From the NCBI RefSeq assembly GCF_028502605.1, contig NC_079232.1:3596001-3660000 (forward strand): DNA of 64,000 bases, in the 5' to 3' direction. A program made the translations under genes and the position numbers. Shown piece by piece: positions 22,948-34,841 of this stretch. Under the pieces are notes generated by a model that did not search any database, was not told where the DNA came from, and saw only the letters and a program-made list of their open reading frames with translations. This DNA is from Trichoderma breve. Taxonomy: Eukaryota > Ascomycota > Sordariomycetes > Hypocreales > Hypocreaceae. The stretch's first letter is position 1, and each line of letters starts with the position of its first letter.

Positions 22948-24148
22948 ATGCCCTTTGCGCAGCTTGTTCTCGGAAGCCCCGGCGCGGGAAAGAGTACTTA
23001 CTGCGATGGCAGTACGTTGAAAACCCATGATTTGCTCTCGAGGACTGACTCTGGGCTTTGGTACTGACATATCTCTTTTCTTCTTTCAGTGCACCAGTTC
23101 ATGGGCGCCATTGGGCGTGCGTGCTCCGTCGTGAACCTCGACCCTGCCAACGACCACACAAACTACCCTTGCGCTCTCGACATTCGCGACCTTGTTAAGC
23201 TGGAGGATATCATGCGCGAAGATCGCCTGGGACCCAACGGCGGCATCCTGTATGCTCTCGAAGAGCTCGAGAACAACTACGAGTGGCTGGAAGAAGGGCT
23301 GAAAGAGTTTGGGGAAGACTACATCTTGTTCGACTGTCCCGGCCAGGTCGAGCTCTACACACATCACAACTCATTAAGAAACATATTTTACAAGCTCCAG
23401 AAGATTGGATTTAGAGTCAGTATGCTTTGCCAGAAGCAATAGTAGCTTTGCTAACCGTCCCCTGTGTTAGTTTGTCTGTGTACATCTCTCCGATTCCTTT
23501 TGCCTTACACAGCCATCCCTCTACGTCTCCAACGTCCTCCTCTCGCTCCGAGCCATGATCCAGATGGACATGCCACACATCAACGTGCTTTCTAAAATCG
23601 ACAAGATAGCGTCATACGACGAGTTGCCGTTCAACCTAGAATACTATACCGATGTCGACGACCTAACGCATCTAACGCCATTCCTCGAGGCGGAGTCCCC
23701 AGGAATGCGAAACGAAAAGTTCGGCCGCCTGCATGAAGCGATAGCACACATGATTGAGAGCTACGGCCTGGTGCGGTATGAGGTGCTGGCGGTGGAGAAT
23801 AAGAAGAGCATGATGTATTTGCTCCGTGTAATCGATCGCGCAGGCGGTTATGTATTCGGAGGTGCCGAAGGTGCCAATGACACAGTATGGGCGGTTGCCA
23901 TGAGAAATGAAGCGTCCATGATGGATGTCCAAGATATCCAGGAGCGGTGGATCGACCACAAGGACGAATATGACCGTCTTGAGCGAGAGGCCGAGGAGGA
24001 GGAACAGAGGAGGGTACAGGAGGAGCACGGGATGGAGGTGGACGAGCCACAACCCGTTCCCCCAGCGGCAGAGGCAGAGATGGACCCGGACTTTGGCGAC
24101 ATGACAATACCGGCGGATAGCGGTGTCCGGGTAGTCAGAAAGAAGTAA
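22948..24148 (+). CDS. gpn2: GPN-loop GTPase 2
   Basis: Exons 22948-23011, 23090-23415 and 23471-24148 give 355 aa. Exon 1 encodes MPFAQLVLGSPGAGKSTYCDG with the P-loop GSPGAGKST. Exon 2 carries NLDPAND and DIRDLV (switch I side), the hallmark GPN triplet in LGPNGGILYALEE, and the Walker-B-like ILFDCPGQVEL. Exon 3 starts FVCVHLSDSFCLTQPSLYVSN and contains the base-recognition motif LSKIDKI. The C-terminus is acidic and Glu-rich. GPN2 works with GPN1/GPN3 in assembly and nuclear import of RNA polymerases II and III. Introns are 78 and 55 nt; the second has a tttgctaacc branch site. It is convergent with POP5, whose stop codon lies only 26 bp away. Confidence 0.93.
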
Positions 24149-24174
24149 TAATAATGAATCAAAAAATTATCACG

Positions 24175-24800
24175 TCATCTTCCATCTTCCATGTCTTCGT
24201 CGCTCACGGCACTGTCGACAACCTCTAGCATGGCGTCGTCCTTGGTCAAAAGGTCCATAGATGCTGAAGATTGCGGGTGAGAGCTGGCCTCTGCCTTTGC
24301 TCTCAGGATGAGTTTCCGGGCTCGGTCCACGGCGATCTCCTCGATCTTGCGGATGGTGCCGCTAACACGAACAACCCGGAAGATGCATGGCCGGCCATCC
24401 TTAACGGGAACCCGGTCCATGAAGGTCAATGCGGACCATAGCAGCTGGTAATGAGCTCTGTTACACCTGAGAATGAAGGTGGATGTTGCTAGAGACAGAT
24501 ATTTGACTAATATTTGAGTTTATTCCGTTAGTCTTGCTTCTATACACAGCTTGTAACTACCACATCACATCATGATAAGATTTTCTCACCTGAGAGATTG
24601 CCCTCGAGAGCCCCCGCGCCATAGTCGCCATATAGCAGCAGCACCTCGGCCTTGATGGCCCTAACCAAGGCCTGCGGTGTCAGCTTCGCAATGGTCGGCT
24701 GGTGCTGGGCAACTAGAGCCGGCACGCGAGCCCTAGACACGGTGGTATCGGGAGGGTAGATGATGTTGACCAGCAGGTATCGCTCCTTGATTCGCACCAT
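24175..24800 (-). CDS. pop5: RNase P/MRP protein subunit Pop5
   Basis: Exons 24800-24590 and 24506-24175 give 180 aa. The N-terminus MVRIKERYLLVNIIYPP is diagnostic of Pop5. After the 83-nt intron (gactaac branch site) comes YLSLATSTFILRCNRAHYQLLWSALTFM, the conserved core of the Rpp14/Pop5 RNA-binding fold (ferredoxin-like). Then come IFRVVRVSGTIRKIEEIAVDRAR and an acidic tail with AVSDEDMEDGR. It is part of nuclear RNase P (pre-tRNA 5' processing) and RNase MRP (rRNA processing). It is convergent with GPN2 and divergent from cnxE. Confidence 0.9.
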
Positions 24801-25675
24801 GTCTCACGTGTCAACAAACGTTGCCAGATTGTCAGACTTAAGACGCAGACTCAGATCCGAGTGGGAAAAGACTCGGCAGAGAGCAAATGCCGGGCCCCCG
24901 TAGTGGCGAAGATCGGCGATGCGAATGGGCAAACACGAGAGGCTGTCGCAAGGTCCAATGTTGCAGATTGCAGCAGATGATGAGATTTGACGGGGCTCAA
25001 AGGCCGAAAAATAGTCCATGGCGCCAACTCGGGACTTCGGGGGTATCTGCAGGGTGGGGGGCCACTGTCGCACGCGCTGTAAGTCGATGCTGACCAGCGC
25101 CCGAGAAGCTTATCAGAAGCGCTAAAAAGGGCGCTTTAGGGACCTGGAAGCATCAATTGGAGCTTCTCGGGGGTGGCTGGGCTGGGCTCCACGGCTGTGC
25201 ACCCGTAAAATCCTCCGCATTGCTACATGCCCGTTTCTGCAGCCAGCACGAGGGTTTTGGAGTTGGAGCTGTATTCCACATGCTCGGAGTAGGTGTACAC
25301 TACAGTACCTAAGGTGTACATATATTAGATTGTTTGCATCCGGATAGGCCAAGCCGCGCCGTTGTCTTTAATCGTATTAGCTGGGGAGCAAATACTTTGG
25401 CACTAACACAGCAGGCTTTGAGACTAATTGCACATGGTTTACTTTTGTTTCTGGACAGCTCCCAACACATGCCCAACATATTGACCTCATACTTGCACCT
25501 TTCAAGATCGTGGATACTAAGGCAGGGTCCGGGTTATTTGCTGCTTGTTAGTATTGGTATAGTATTGGTATTTTAATATTGGTATTTTGGAGAGAGAGAG
25601 ATTCTGAATTCATCTACTCGGACGGTTGGATATAATAAGCACTCACTCACGCGGTATCGTCGAAATCTCACCACC
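24801..25675. promoter_or_regulatory. Divergent upstream region POP5 / cnxE
   Basis: 875 bp between divergent start codons. It contains a GTGTACAC palindrome and a second gtgtaca copy at about 25291-25320, and near-identical attggtat direct repeats just upstream of cnxE (about 25551-25586). An ORF at 24804-25073 is considered chance. Confidence 0.45.
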
Positions 25676-27870
25676 ATGGACGGCCCATTCAATGCCGCAA
25701 TCCTCATCGTCTCAACCACGGCTGCGAGAGATCCCTCCGCCGATGCGTCCGCAACGGTCCTCCGCGAGGTGTTGATGCAGGATGGCGCAGGCAGGTGGGA
25801 TGTCGTCGATGAACGCATTGTCTCAGACAATGTCCTGGACATCCAGAGGAATATCATGCCCTGGACAGATGGCCCTGATCCGGTGCATCTCATTGTCACC
25901 ACCGGCGGCACCGGGTTTTCAGTAGCAGATGTGACGCCAGAGGTGAGTGAAATGGATTTGAAATTGGATTTATTTGAAATCTCTTGTCAAATCATGATAT
26001 TGACTATCCGTACTAACAAATACATTTGAACAGGCTGTTGCTCCAATGATACACAAGACGGCTCCAGGCCTGATCCACGCTATGCTCTCCGCATCTCTCG
26101 CGATAACACCATGTAAGTCACCAAGCAAAGATGGCATCTCTCCTATTTAACCTTACACCAAACTGACCATTCACCACAGTCGCCATGATGTCTCGTCCCA
26201 CAGCTGGCGTCAGGAATAAGACTGTCATCGTCACCTTGCCGGGCTCGCCCAAGGGGGCCAAGGAGAATCTCCAAGCCATCATCAAGACCCTGCCACACGC
26301 CTGTCTCCAAGCAGCAGGGGGGAATTCAAGAGCATTGCACGCTGGCGGCGTTAAAAAGCTCGAGGCAGATGCTGGCATTGACCGTTCTCCATCTCAAGCA
26401 TCATCAACACAGCACCACCACCATCATCACCATGGACACTCCCACGGCCACAGCCATGGTCCCGGACAGGGCGGCGGCCACGCAAATCTGCAGAGGTTCA
26501 CCACCCCGAGTTCCACTGACGCATCTCATTTATCCAATGATTTCAGCTTGGGCTCCGCGCGACGATACCGCGAGTCCCCTTATCCCATGGTATCCGTGGA
26601 CGACGCCCTTGCGTTGATTTCAGAGCATACCCCTGAGCCACACACGGAAACCGTCAAGGTGGACGACAAGATTGTTGGGCTCGTGTTGGCTGAGGATGTT
26701 AAGGCGAAGGAAGATGTGCCAGCTTTCCGAGCCAGTATCGTGGATGGATATGCCGTGGTCGTGCCCAAGGACGGCAACGTTAAAGGCGTCTTCCCCGTCA
26801 CCGGCATATCTCATGCCGCCCCTGGAGAAATGCCGCCTTTGAAAGAGGGAGAAATCGCTAGGATAACAACAGGCGCTCCGTTACCCCCAGGGGCCACCGC
26901 CGTCATCATGGTGGAAGACACCACGCTCAAGACCATGACAGACGACGGCAAAGAGGAGAAGGAAGTCGAGATCCAGGCCGGCGGCGTCACGGACGGCGCC
27001 AACGTGCGCGAAATCGGAAGCGACATTGCCCAAGGCGCCGTGATCCTCAAAAAGGGAGAGCAGATATCCGGCGTCGGCGGAGAGATTGGCCTCCTAGCGG
27101 CGGTCGGCGTGGCAGAGGCCCAAGTCTTCAAGCGGCCCGTCATCGGCATCCTCTCCACCGGCGACGAGATTGTCGACTACGACCGGCCCGGCGGCCTGAA
27201 GCTCGGCGAGGTCCGCGACACCAACCGCATCACGCTCATCTCCGCCGCCAGGGAATGGGGCTTCCCCGTCGTCGACCTAGGCATCGCCAGCGACAAGCCC
27301 GGCACGCTGGAGGAGACGCTGCGCGCCGGCCTGAGGGAGGCCGACGTGCTCATCACCACGGGCGGCGTCTCCATGGGCGAGCTCGACCTCCTGAAGCCCA
27401 CCATCGAGCGCTCCCTCGGCGGCACCATTCACTTTGGCCGCGTCGCCATGAAGCCGGGCAAACCAAGCACCTTTGCCACCATCCCCGTCAAGGACAACGC
27501 GGGCAACCGCATCTCAAAGGTCATCTTCTCCCTGCCCGGCAATCCAGCCTCCGCACTCGTGACATTCCACCTCTTCGTCCTGCCGTCGCTGCACAAGCAG
27601 TCCGGTGTCACCCCCGTCGGCCTACCCAAGGTCCCCGTCACTCTAGCCCATGAATTCGGTCTAGACTCTCGGCCGGAATTCCATCGTGCTGTGGTGACCA
27701 TCGGCCAGGACGGCCTCCTGACGGCGAGCAGCACCGGAGGACAGCGTAGCTCCAAAGTGGGAAGCTTGAGATCGGCCAATGCGCTGCTTTGCTTGCCCGG
27801 TGGTACTGGAAAATTGGACAAGGGCTCCAAGGTTGACGCTCTGCTAATGAATTCTATACGTGGAGCATGA
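25676..27870 (+). CDS. cnxE: Bifunctional molybdenum-cofactor protein CnxE (MoaB/MogA-MoeA fusion, gephyrin type)
   Basis: Exons 25676-25942, 26034-26112 and 26180-27870 give 678 aa. The N-terminal MoaB/MogA (G) domain shows VTTGGTGFSVADVTPEAV and, across exon 3, SRPTAGVRNKTVIVTLPGSPKG. A linker of about 100 residues contains a run of seven His followed by GHSHGHSHG repeats, reminiscent of metal-binding tracts. The MoeA (E) domain has PMVSVDDALALI, DGYAVV, ARITTGAPLPPGA, STGDEIVDYDRPG..GEVRDTN, TTGGVSMGELDLLKP, KPGKPSTFA and SLPGNPASALV. The protein adenylylates molybdopterin and inserts molybdate, completing Moco for nitrate reductase, sulfite oxidase and xanthine dehydrogenase. Domain order (MogA then MoeA) matches fungal and animal gephyrin-type fusions. 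GC content rises strongly in the MoeA half. Confidence 0.94.
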
Positions 27871-28328
27871 GATGGTGAGGAAGTTTGGTATGTAGTCCGG
27901 TAGCTGATACCCAAAACACAAGTTGTGAGATAGTACGACTATTTAGCACTTGGTCAATGTGAACAGGAGAAGTTGAACAGGAAAGAAAGGGATTCAAAAA
28001 TTTGTTGCTCTTTTACATATTCATAACCCTTCAAGATGATGCCTACTAGGTAGATTTCGAGCATCCGCAGCTGTCTTTTACCCTTGGCTAGTATACACGG
28101 GGGCTAGTCATACAGCTTCAAATGTAACAAAAAAAGAAAAAAAAAATTAAACATCGTTCTACAGCCCAATCTTCCAAACGCCCAACCAAAAGCTATCGTC
28201 GCAATGCATATGTCGGGATTCCTCTCTGCCCATCACGGGGAGAGAAAGTAAGGGTGCAGCACAGAGACAGTGATAGGCTGTGTGATATAAAGTGTGAAAT
28301 TCTTTCGACGGTCCCCTGATTCGCGCGC
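27871..28328. other. Convergent 3' region cnxE / VMA16
   Basis: 458 bp between tail-to-tail stop codons, with an A-rich run at about 28129-28149. It presumably contains both poly(A) regions. No gene seen. Confidence 0.5.
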
Positions 28329-29294
28329 TCAGACGGGCTTGGCGCCAAAGGCGGGAGCCTTTTCAGAAACCAGCAGTCCGATGATCAAGCCGAAAAGTCC
28401 CAGAACAGAGCTGAAGATTTCAATGACGAGAATCTTGACGAACCTATTTTGAAATAGTTAATATGCCGAAGCAGACACGCAGCTATCCATCAAAGCGACA
28501 GATATTAGTGATAGAGGGAAATGTCCACATACAATGACGCATCAGCCGCATCGGCCAGCGCAGCTCCACTGCCATTGATGCCAACGGCAACACCGCAGAC
28601 GAGATTGCAGGCGCCGACAGTCAGACCGGCCCAGAAGAGGGCAAAGCCAGTGAAGTAGGAGTCGGCAGAGTAGAGCTCGGCGCCGTGAACGGCCTCGACC
28701 TTTGAGGAGAAGACAATGGCCATGATGACGCCGTAGATGGCGACGACCTCGCAGAAGATGATAGAGATGAGGTTCTTTGTTCGGATTCGGGGGGCCTTGA
28801 CACCAGCGCCGAGGATGGAGGATCCGGTAATGAAGATGCCCCTAAGAGTTGGCACGGGGAGTGTTAGTTATTTGCTTCTGCTTCTTCGCGATGTATGTAG
28901 GCTTGGGTTGTGCCGTTCTCGTCTTCTTCCTCCCCCTCGTTTCGTATTGGAGCGTGTGCGTTGATTGTCTTGTTGACTTACCAGGCGGCACCGACGACAG
29001 AAAGGCCGATGCAGAGGGAGATGCCGAAACTAGCCCAGGCGTAGGGCGATACGGACTCGAGAAAGGCGCCAACGTTGAACGACTCGCCGCTGCCGGTGAA
29101 GAGCATGTCTGTTGACGATTGCCTGCGTGTTAGTCGCAGCCATTCTTGACTTGAGGTACATGTATTGATGCTGTTGATGATGGTGACGACGATGCATGGG
29201 ATAGATAGACATCATGGTTAGGACGGGGGCACGTACAAGCTCCCACCACGGTCAGAAACGACCCGATTCCTCCGACTCCGTACGTGAGACTCAT
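28329..29294 (-). CDS. vma16: V-type ATPase proteolipid subunit c'' (Vma16)
   Basis: Four exons, 29294-29237, 29108-28982, 28841-28533 and 28443-28329, give 202 aa, the expected size. Introns are 128, 140 and 89 nt. The order reads [19 protein letters not shown]..; [61 protein letters not shown] with the buried proton-carrying Glu; a lumenal loop; [29 protein letters not shown]; and [30 protein letters not shown]. Extra N-terminal membrane segments and the Glu in the middle helix mark it as c'' rather than c. It is part of the Vo rotor that acidifies vacuole and endosomes. It is divergent from TOA2 and convergent with cnxE. Confidence 0.94.
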
Positions 29295-29747
29295 TGTGTA
29301 TGTTGCACGATGCTTGCGCTTTGCGGCTGGTTGTCGAAGCAAAAGTGCTGGGGCTCGTCGTTTTGTTGCAAGCTTGGCTCAAGCTCTCGGAGCACAGAGG
29401 CGCGACAATGGCCGACGTCACATGACAAACTGGCTCCCCTTTGCTGCTGACTCATCTGGATTGCTGCGCTTAGCTCTCCGGGGTGCATCGAGTCGGAGGC
29501 CAGTTCATACTTCCAGTGCGCTTAGCCTTATAAGTTACTGACCTAGAACACCTCCAGCGCTTCATTGCCTTAGTCAGAATCACTGCCGACATTGAACTTG
29601 CGCTAGGCTGCAACTCTTCTGTCAGCAATCCCGACTCACGGGAACTTGGCCCAAACATCCTCTCAAAGGCGCATCGTCTCTCTCTTCAAATCCCGACAAT
29701 TCAAAGCCCATCACTCATTTACAGTACTTATCCTTGCATCTCCCACC
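29295..29747. promoter_or_regulatory. Bidirectional promoter region VMA16 / TOA2
   Basis: 453 bp between divergent start codons of two housekeeping genes. A CT-rich leader precedes the TOA2 ATG (about 29680-29745). No specific motif claimed. Confidence 0.5.
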
Positions 29748-30243
29748 ATGGCCAGCGGCGCACAGTCATTCTATGAGCTCTACCGCCGGAGCAGGTAATG
29801 CGCCACTCAGCCGCGGTCATATCACAGAGAAAGAGGTCGTTTCTAATGCTTCGCAGTATCGGCCTTGCCCTGACCGACACGCTCGACGATCTGATCAGCG
29901 AGGAGCGCATCCACCCGCAGCTTGCAATGAAGATTCTAGGCAACTTTGACCAGGCCATCACTGAAGCGCTTCAGAAGAACGTCAAGAGCCGGCTCCAATT
30001 CAAGGTAAATGCGAACACATTACAGCCCACGGGAGGGCTTCTCGAGTCTTGTGTCGAGTTATAGGGGACTGACGAGTGCTACTCAAACAGGGAAGCTTGG
30101 ATACATACCGATTCTGCGACGAAGTCTGGACTTTCCTCATCAAGAACGTGACGTTCAAAATGGACAACGGCAGCGTGTCTGTTCAGGCGGACAAGGTCAA
30201 GATTGTCAGCTGCAACGCAAGGAGACCCGGCGAAGGACAGTAG
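29748..30243 (+). CDS. toa2: TFIIA small (gamma) subunit
   Basis: Exons 29748-29794, 29857-30004 and 30091-30243 give 115 aa, the usual size. Exon 1 plus 2 read [29 protein letters not shown], the conserved N-terminal helix region. Then come [22 protein letters not shown] (four-helix bundle with the large subunit) and, in exon 3, [23 protein letters not shown] and [14 protein letters not shown] beta-barrel strands that contact TBP. It is a general transcription factor stabilising TBP on TATA DNA. Introns are 62 and 86 nt. Confidence 0.93.
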
Positions 30244-30898
30244 TCAGCCACGACAAAGGAATTACGTGCTTATATACATGCCGATGGACGGAAATGGGTC
30301 AAGAACAAATACAGCAAGGAGGCATACCATCAATATCGGCAAACGGGACTGGCAGTTTACGGCGTTTTGGGGGGTTTACGGATACACGGGCAAGGCATTG
30401 ATTCATCTTTTCAGCAAATATTGGGAAACTGGGTCTTGATTAGGCCACGGATGAAATAGACAAGATGAATAATACATATTTATTGAGGATTCTTGCGTTG
30501 ACGATCATGTACTGTGACAATGATTTTCGACATGTGCCCGCTGCCGCCCCTTGAGTTACGAGCGTCACGAGAGCCACAGCAGCGAGAGCGCCACTGTGGC
30601 GGTGAAACGTGAACTCCCACTCACTGTCTGTCTGCTGTGGCTTCAGTGCTTTTGACACTCACACTCCAGCTGTCCTCATCAGCCTTAATTGGATCGACAA
30701 TTATTACCAACCCATTGTCGAAATACAACATCAACCAATATTTCATATTCTATTTCCAAACCTCCGGTATACTTCCCATTACTCTAATCCCAAATCTCCG
30801 CCCTCAACCACACATAAAACTCAACAAAGACGAACAAAGCCACTGCCTACCTAATACGGCCCATCTTCCGAATCCAGTAATCCCCAAACAAAACCGCA
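30244..30898. other. Intergenic region TOA2 to TMEM42-like gene
   Basis: 655 bp holding the TOA2 3' end and an A/C-rich leader (about 30740-30898) upstream of the next gene. No additional gene recognised. Confidence 0.5.
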
Positions 30899-31903
30899 AT
30901 GGACGCGCGCAAACGGCGGGCCACCAAGAAACCGACCTCTCCGGAATCCCGATCTCACAACACCTCCAGCACCGGCAAACCCGCTTCTTCATCTTCGTCT
31001 TCCGCTACAGCCGCCAAGATGGATAGCCTGGAATCTCCCTCGTGGAGAAAGCATTGGATGTTTTTCGCTGTGGCGAGCGGTGCTTGTGCGGCGTTTAACG
31101 GCGTGTTTGCGAAGCTGTAGGTTCTTCTCAACTTTTACCATTGTTCCTCATCTATGAATGTGCTGCTTGTAGAATTTGTGCATATATATAAATATATATA
31201 TCACGAATAAAGCCATCAACATGGACAACGAGAATAAGTATATATGCAGTTGTGTATTTACTAACACCGTCTTTCCACTTCAGAACCACCACAGAACTCA
31301 CAACAAACCTATCAACCGCCATCGCCAAAACCCTCGGAATACAATCCCACTCCCAAATCGTCGAAATCATCGTCCGCACCGTAAGTTGACTTAACCCTCC
31401 CTTTCACATCCCCAATTATGATCATCACACAAAACTAACAAATTTCATCCCAGATCTTCTTCATCCTCAACCTCACCTTCAACGGCATCGTAAGTGTCTC
31501 ACTCATCCCTCACAAACCAAACACTTTTCACTTACTCAACTCTCGCAAAAAGATGTGGTCTCTATTCACCACCGCCCTCGCACGCGGCAAATCCGCAACC
31601 CAAGTCTCTATCATGAACACCTCCACAAACTTCCTCGTCACCGCCTTCACCGGCTTCGCCATCTTCTCAGAGGCCCTGCCCCCAATGTGGTGGGCCGGCG
31701 CATCGCTTCTCGTCGCCGGCAGCGTCATTGCGGGCCGTAAGGACGAGGGCGAAGGGGATGGTGCTAAAGATGCCGCCGCCGGCGAGGCGTATGAGCCGGT
31801 GCCCGCGGGAAGTAGTAACCTTGAGCTGGATGAGGATGTAGTAGTTACGGGTGAAAGATACCGCGATGAGGACATCCCTGACTTGGGAGAGCTTCGGAGC
31901 TGA
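30899..31903 (+). CDS. TMEM42/EamA-like small multi-spanning membrane protein
   Basis: Exons 30899-31116, 31284-31380, 31454-31489 and 31553-31903 give 233 aa; all junctions keep frame, and exon 3 has only 36 nt. The N-terminal ~45 residues are Ser/Lys-rich and disordered. Membrane segments follow: HWMFFAVASGACAAFNGVFAKL, IVRTIFFILNLTFNGIMWSLFTTAL, TSTNFLVTAFTGFAIFSEALPPMWWAGASLLVAGSVIA. The segments and the late FSEALPPMWWAGASLLVAGS motif match one half-unit of the EamA/DMT transporter fold as in TMEM42. An acidic cytosolic tail ends the protein. An alternative in-frame ATG at 31019 would remove the disordered head. Substrate unknown. It is convergent with the ClC gene (160 bp between stops). 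Confidence 0.8.
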
Positions 31904-32063
31904 GCGGCATGAATGGCTTGTTCTGGTCGTCAAATTCAAAATCACAGTAGCATAGCAACACTTTAGATATCAAATCATTGTATATACACACAAGGCAAGT
32001 GAAAGACAAAAAAAGCAACGCTTCTATAGCGCCCCCGCTCCGTATTCAAAATGCCAATCCAGT

Positions 32064-34841
32064 CTATCTCCTTTCCAGCTCAACGCCCTCATCAACGCCG
32101 TCCTCGTCCCCATCCAAGATAGCCTCTCTCCTCCCACTCGCACGCGTCCGCTCATCGTCAAATTGCCCACTAAGTCTAATATGCCCCCGCGAAACCGACG
32201 ACACCGAATTCGAAACCCAAAAGCCCACTCTGCGAAGCGCGCTCCACAGATGCTCCTGTCCCTCAATGACGTGCTGGTCATCTTTCGGGTTCTCAGCTGC
32301 CTCCACCTTAAACTGGTATTTGAGGCAATCCTTTACAGTTACCAGACCGGAGAGCTTCCCGTGATACTCAATGAGAATGACGCGAGGTCCAATCTTTTGA
32401 AACAGCTCCATAACCGTCTCCAGGGGCAGGCGAGGATGCGCCGTCACAGGCGTAGCGTCGACGTAACGGCTGAAATCAAGAGGTGATGAGGCCGTGACGT
32501 CGCCACGAAATGCGGGTGTAATCGGAGTGATGGCTGGAGTCTGAATCGGATGCGGTGAAAAGATGCACTTTGCATCTGGAGAAACGGGACGCTCGCGCTT
32601 TGTTCGATCAACGGCATACCGCAATTCAGTCCTGCCAATGTATCCCAACAGCGTCTTGGAGTTGCTGTCTAACACGATAGGGAACCCCTGATACTTGGCC
32701 TCGGCCAGCAGCTGTTCAATTTCGGCAAGCGTCAACCCGTTGGCAGGCAGAGACACGACGGAGCTTCGCATGACCTGAGAGACTGGGACACCGTAGTTGT
32801 GATCCTCTTTACTATCGATAAACGGAAAGCCATTGAACCAAATCATACGGTCAGCGATGCCGCCCTTGCCAAACATTTCGCTGACAAGCTTGGTCACGCC
32901 GACGACAATCATGGTTGGCAGAATGTATGTGAGCGCCCCGGTGAGCTCAAACATGATGACGACCACAGTCAGGGTGAGGTGCATGATACCGCTCAGGGCT
33001 GCCGCCGCACCGAGGAAGGCGTACGTGCCGGGCGTGATGCATGGCTCATCTGGCTTACAGGCGGAAAAGAAGACGCTGCTCGGGTTTGCTTCATATATGG
33101 CTTGGACGATGATGCCGACAGTTCGCCCAAACGAGGCGCCAATAGCCATGGATGGGACAAAAATACCGGCGGGCACCTTGCATCCGTATGAGATGATGAC
33201 CAAGAACACTCTCAACACCGTCGCGAGAATTAATGAGATGAGGTTCCACGTCCTCTGGTCTTTATCGCAAAGCCCATGGTAGTTTTCTGCTCCTTCACAC
33301 TCGAGGAAGAGAATCTCCATGCTCTCAGTCATGTCGATTCTAAGAAAAGCGTTGGGATAAGCGATAATAGCGGTTCCCGCCGCGAGGAGCGTCGCTTCTA
33401 ATACGGCGTACTTTGTCAGGTACTTTTTCCGGAAAGCCTGCGCTCGGAGATTCCACTTCATGACAAAGGCGCCATACAATCCGCCGAAAATGCCAATGAT
33501 GATGTAGAAGACGATTTCAAAGAAGTGCCAATCCCGGTCGTATTTCACCTGGAACATGACCAGCTGCCCCGTTCGGAAGGGGTTCATCGCAGATAGGACC
33601 GCCGTGGCGACCAGAGCACAGAAATAGCTGCGCCACATGGTTTTGAGCGGAAAGTAGCTCGACATTTCTTCGAGCGAGAAGAGCACGCCTCCGATAGGGC
33701 TGCCAAAGGCGACAGCGACACCCGCCGCGGCGCAGGCACTGAGAATTTCACGAGTCTTCCCCGCATTGCTCCTGTACTTGTTGAACAGCCTCGAGATGAC
33801 GTTGCCAGTGCAGACGGCGTAGTGGACGCTGGGTCCCTCCTTTCCAACAGACAAGCCAGAGGCGATGGCCAGGGGCAAGCAGATAGACTTTATCAGCAGA
33901 GTCCAAAAGCCAAGAAAGCCCTTCATGACGAAGCCAGCAATAATGCACTTGATCTCCGATATGCCAGATCCCGCTGCATACGGAGCATATGACTTGACCA
34001 GTGTGGCTGATACACAGGCGAACAAGGTCTGCCAGCAGAGTTAGAATACTTGCACATTCAAGCTAGATGCGTAGAGTTAAAAACAAGGTTGCTTACCGCA
34101 AATATGAAATAGATAAAGTAGTTGAGGGGACCAAAGCCAGTCCAGCGATGCCACTGCTCGCAACCTGCAATAAGAGTCAGTCAGTCATCCAGGCACACAT
34201 ATCATAGCAGTTAATATAAATCCAAGGAGAAAATTACCATTGTCCTCTCCCCAGCAGCAAAACTTCTCGTTGAGATAAAACCCCGTCGTGCAATAGCCCG
34301 TCTTGATATCAGCCAGCCACTCCGTCACAATGTTCAAAAACGCCGCATTCAACCCAATAGCCGCGCCGATGATGGTGACGACGATCCAGCCCTGCGCGGC
34401 GTCGTAAGATTCCCATATCCGATATCTCCAGCCAGGCTGGCCGAGTCTGTACACGCCCGCCGTGCGCTTCCTACGAGCCTTGCGCCGCGCCTGTTCTCGT
34501 GCCGCATCTTGCACCCAATCTGCGTTGCTTCGGGGTCAGTCTTGTCTGTGAAAATGCGCCTCTGAGTGACTGTTTCGCTTCTCACCTATCGTTGTAAAGT
34601 CCTAAATACCATAAGGTGTCAGCACCAGCAGATACATATGCCATAGTAGCACGGATTCGCTCACCTCATATCTCTTGATCTCGGCAATCTCGTCTTCGAT
34701 CTGGCCCTCCCTCGACGCCTCTCCCTGCTCTGCGTTGGACACAGCAAAAGACACTCGAGAGCTAATGGATGGCCGCCGTGAGAGGCCGGGGCTGAGCGCA
34801 GCCGTAGAAATTGATGTTGAATTCATAGTTCCGACATGCAC
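32064..34841 (-). CDS. ClC-family chloride channel / Cl-/H+ exchanger (GEF1/ClC-3-like)
   Basis: Five exons, 34841-34665, 34601-34586, 34519-34238, 34164-34097 and 34028-32064, give 835 aa. Exon 2 is a 16-nt microexon needed to join RYE to DFTTIDWVQDAA. Membrane core motifs: AAGSGISEIKC (anion site), LSVGKEGPSVH (gating Glu), FGSPIGGVLFSLEEMSSYF (second, proton-path Glu of exchangers) and PAGIFVPSMAIGA (GxFxP). Two CBS regions close the protein (VMRSSVVSLPANGLTLAEIE..; LPLETVMELFQKIGPRVILIEYHGKLSGLVTVKD). Both key glutamates are present, so an intracellular exchanger is more likely than a plain channel. It may balance charge for the V-ATPase in Golgi/endosomes (family inference). The start at 34841 was chosen; an in-frame ATG at 34826 is equally plausible. 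Confidence 0.92.
34586..34601 (-). other. 16-nt microexon of the ClC gene
   Basis: Flanked by a tttag acceptor and an ATAG|gtgagaag donor. Encodes DFTTI plus one base of the next Asp codon. Skipping it would shift the frame. Confidence 0.8.

Noticed and set aside
24804..25073. 89-codon ORF directly upstream of POP5
   Set aside because: Lies in the POP5/cnxE promoter region, with no homology-like motif.
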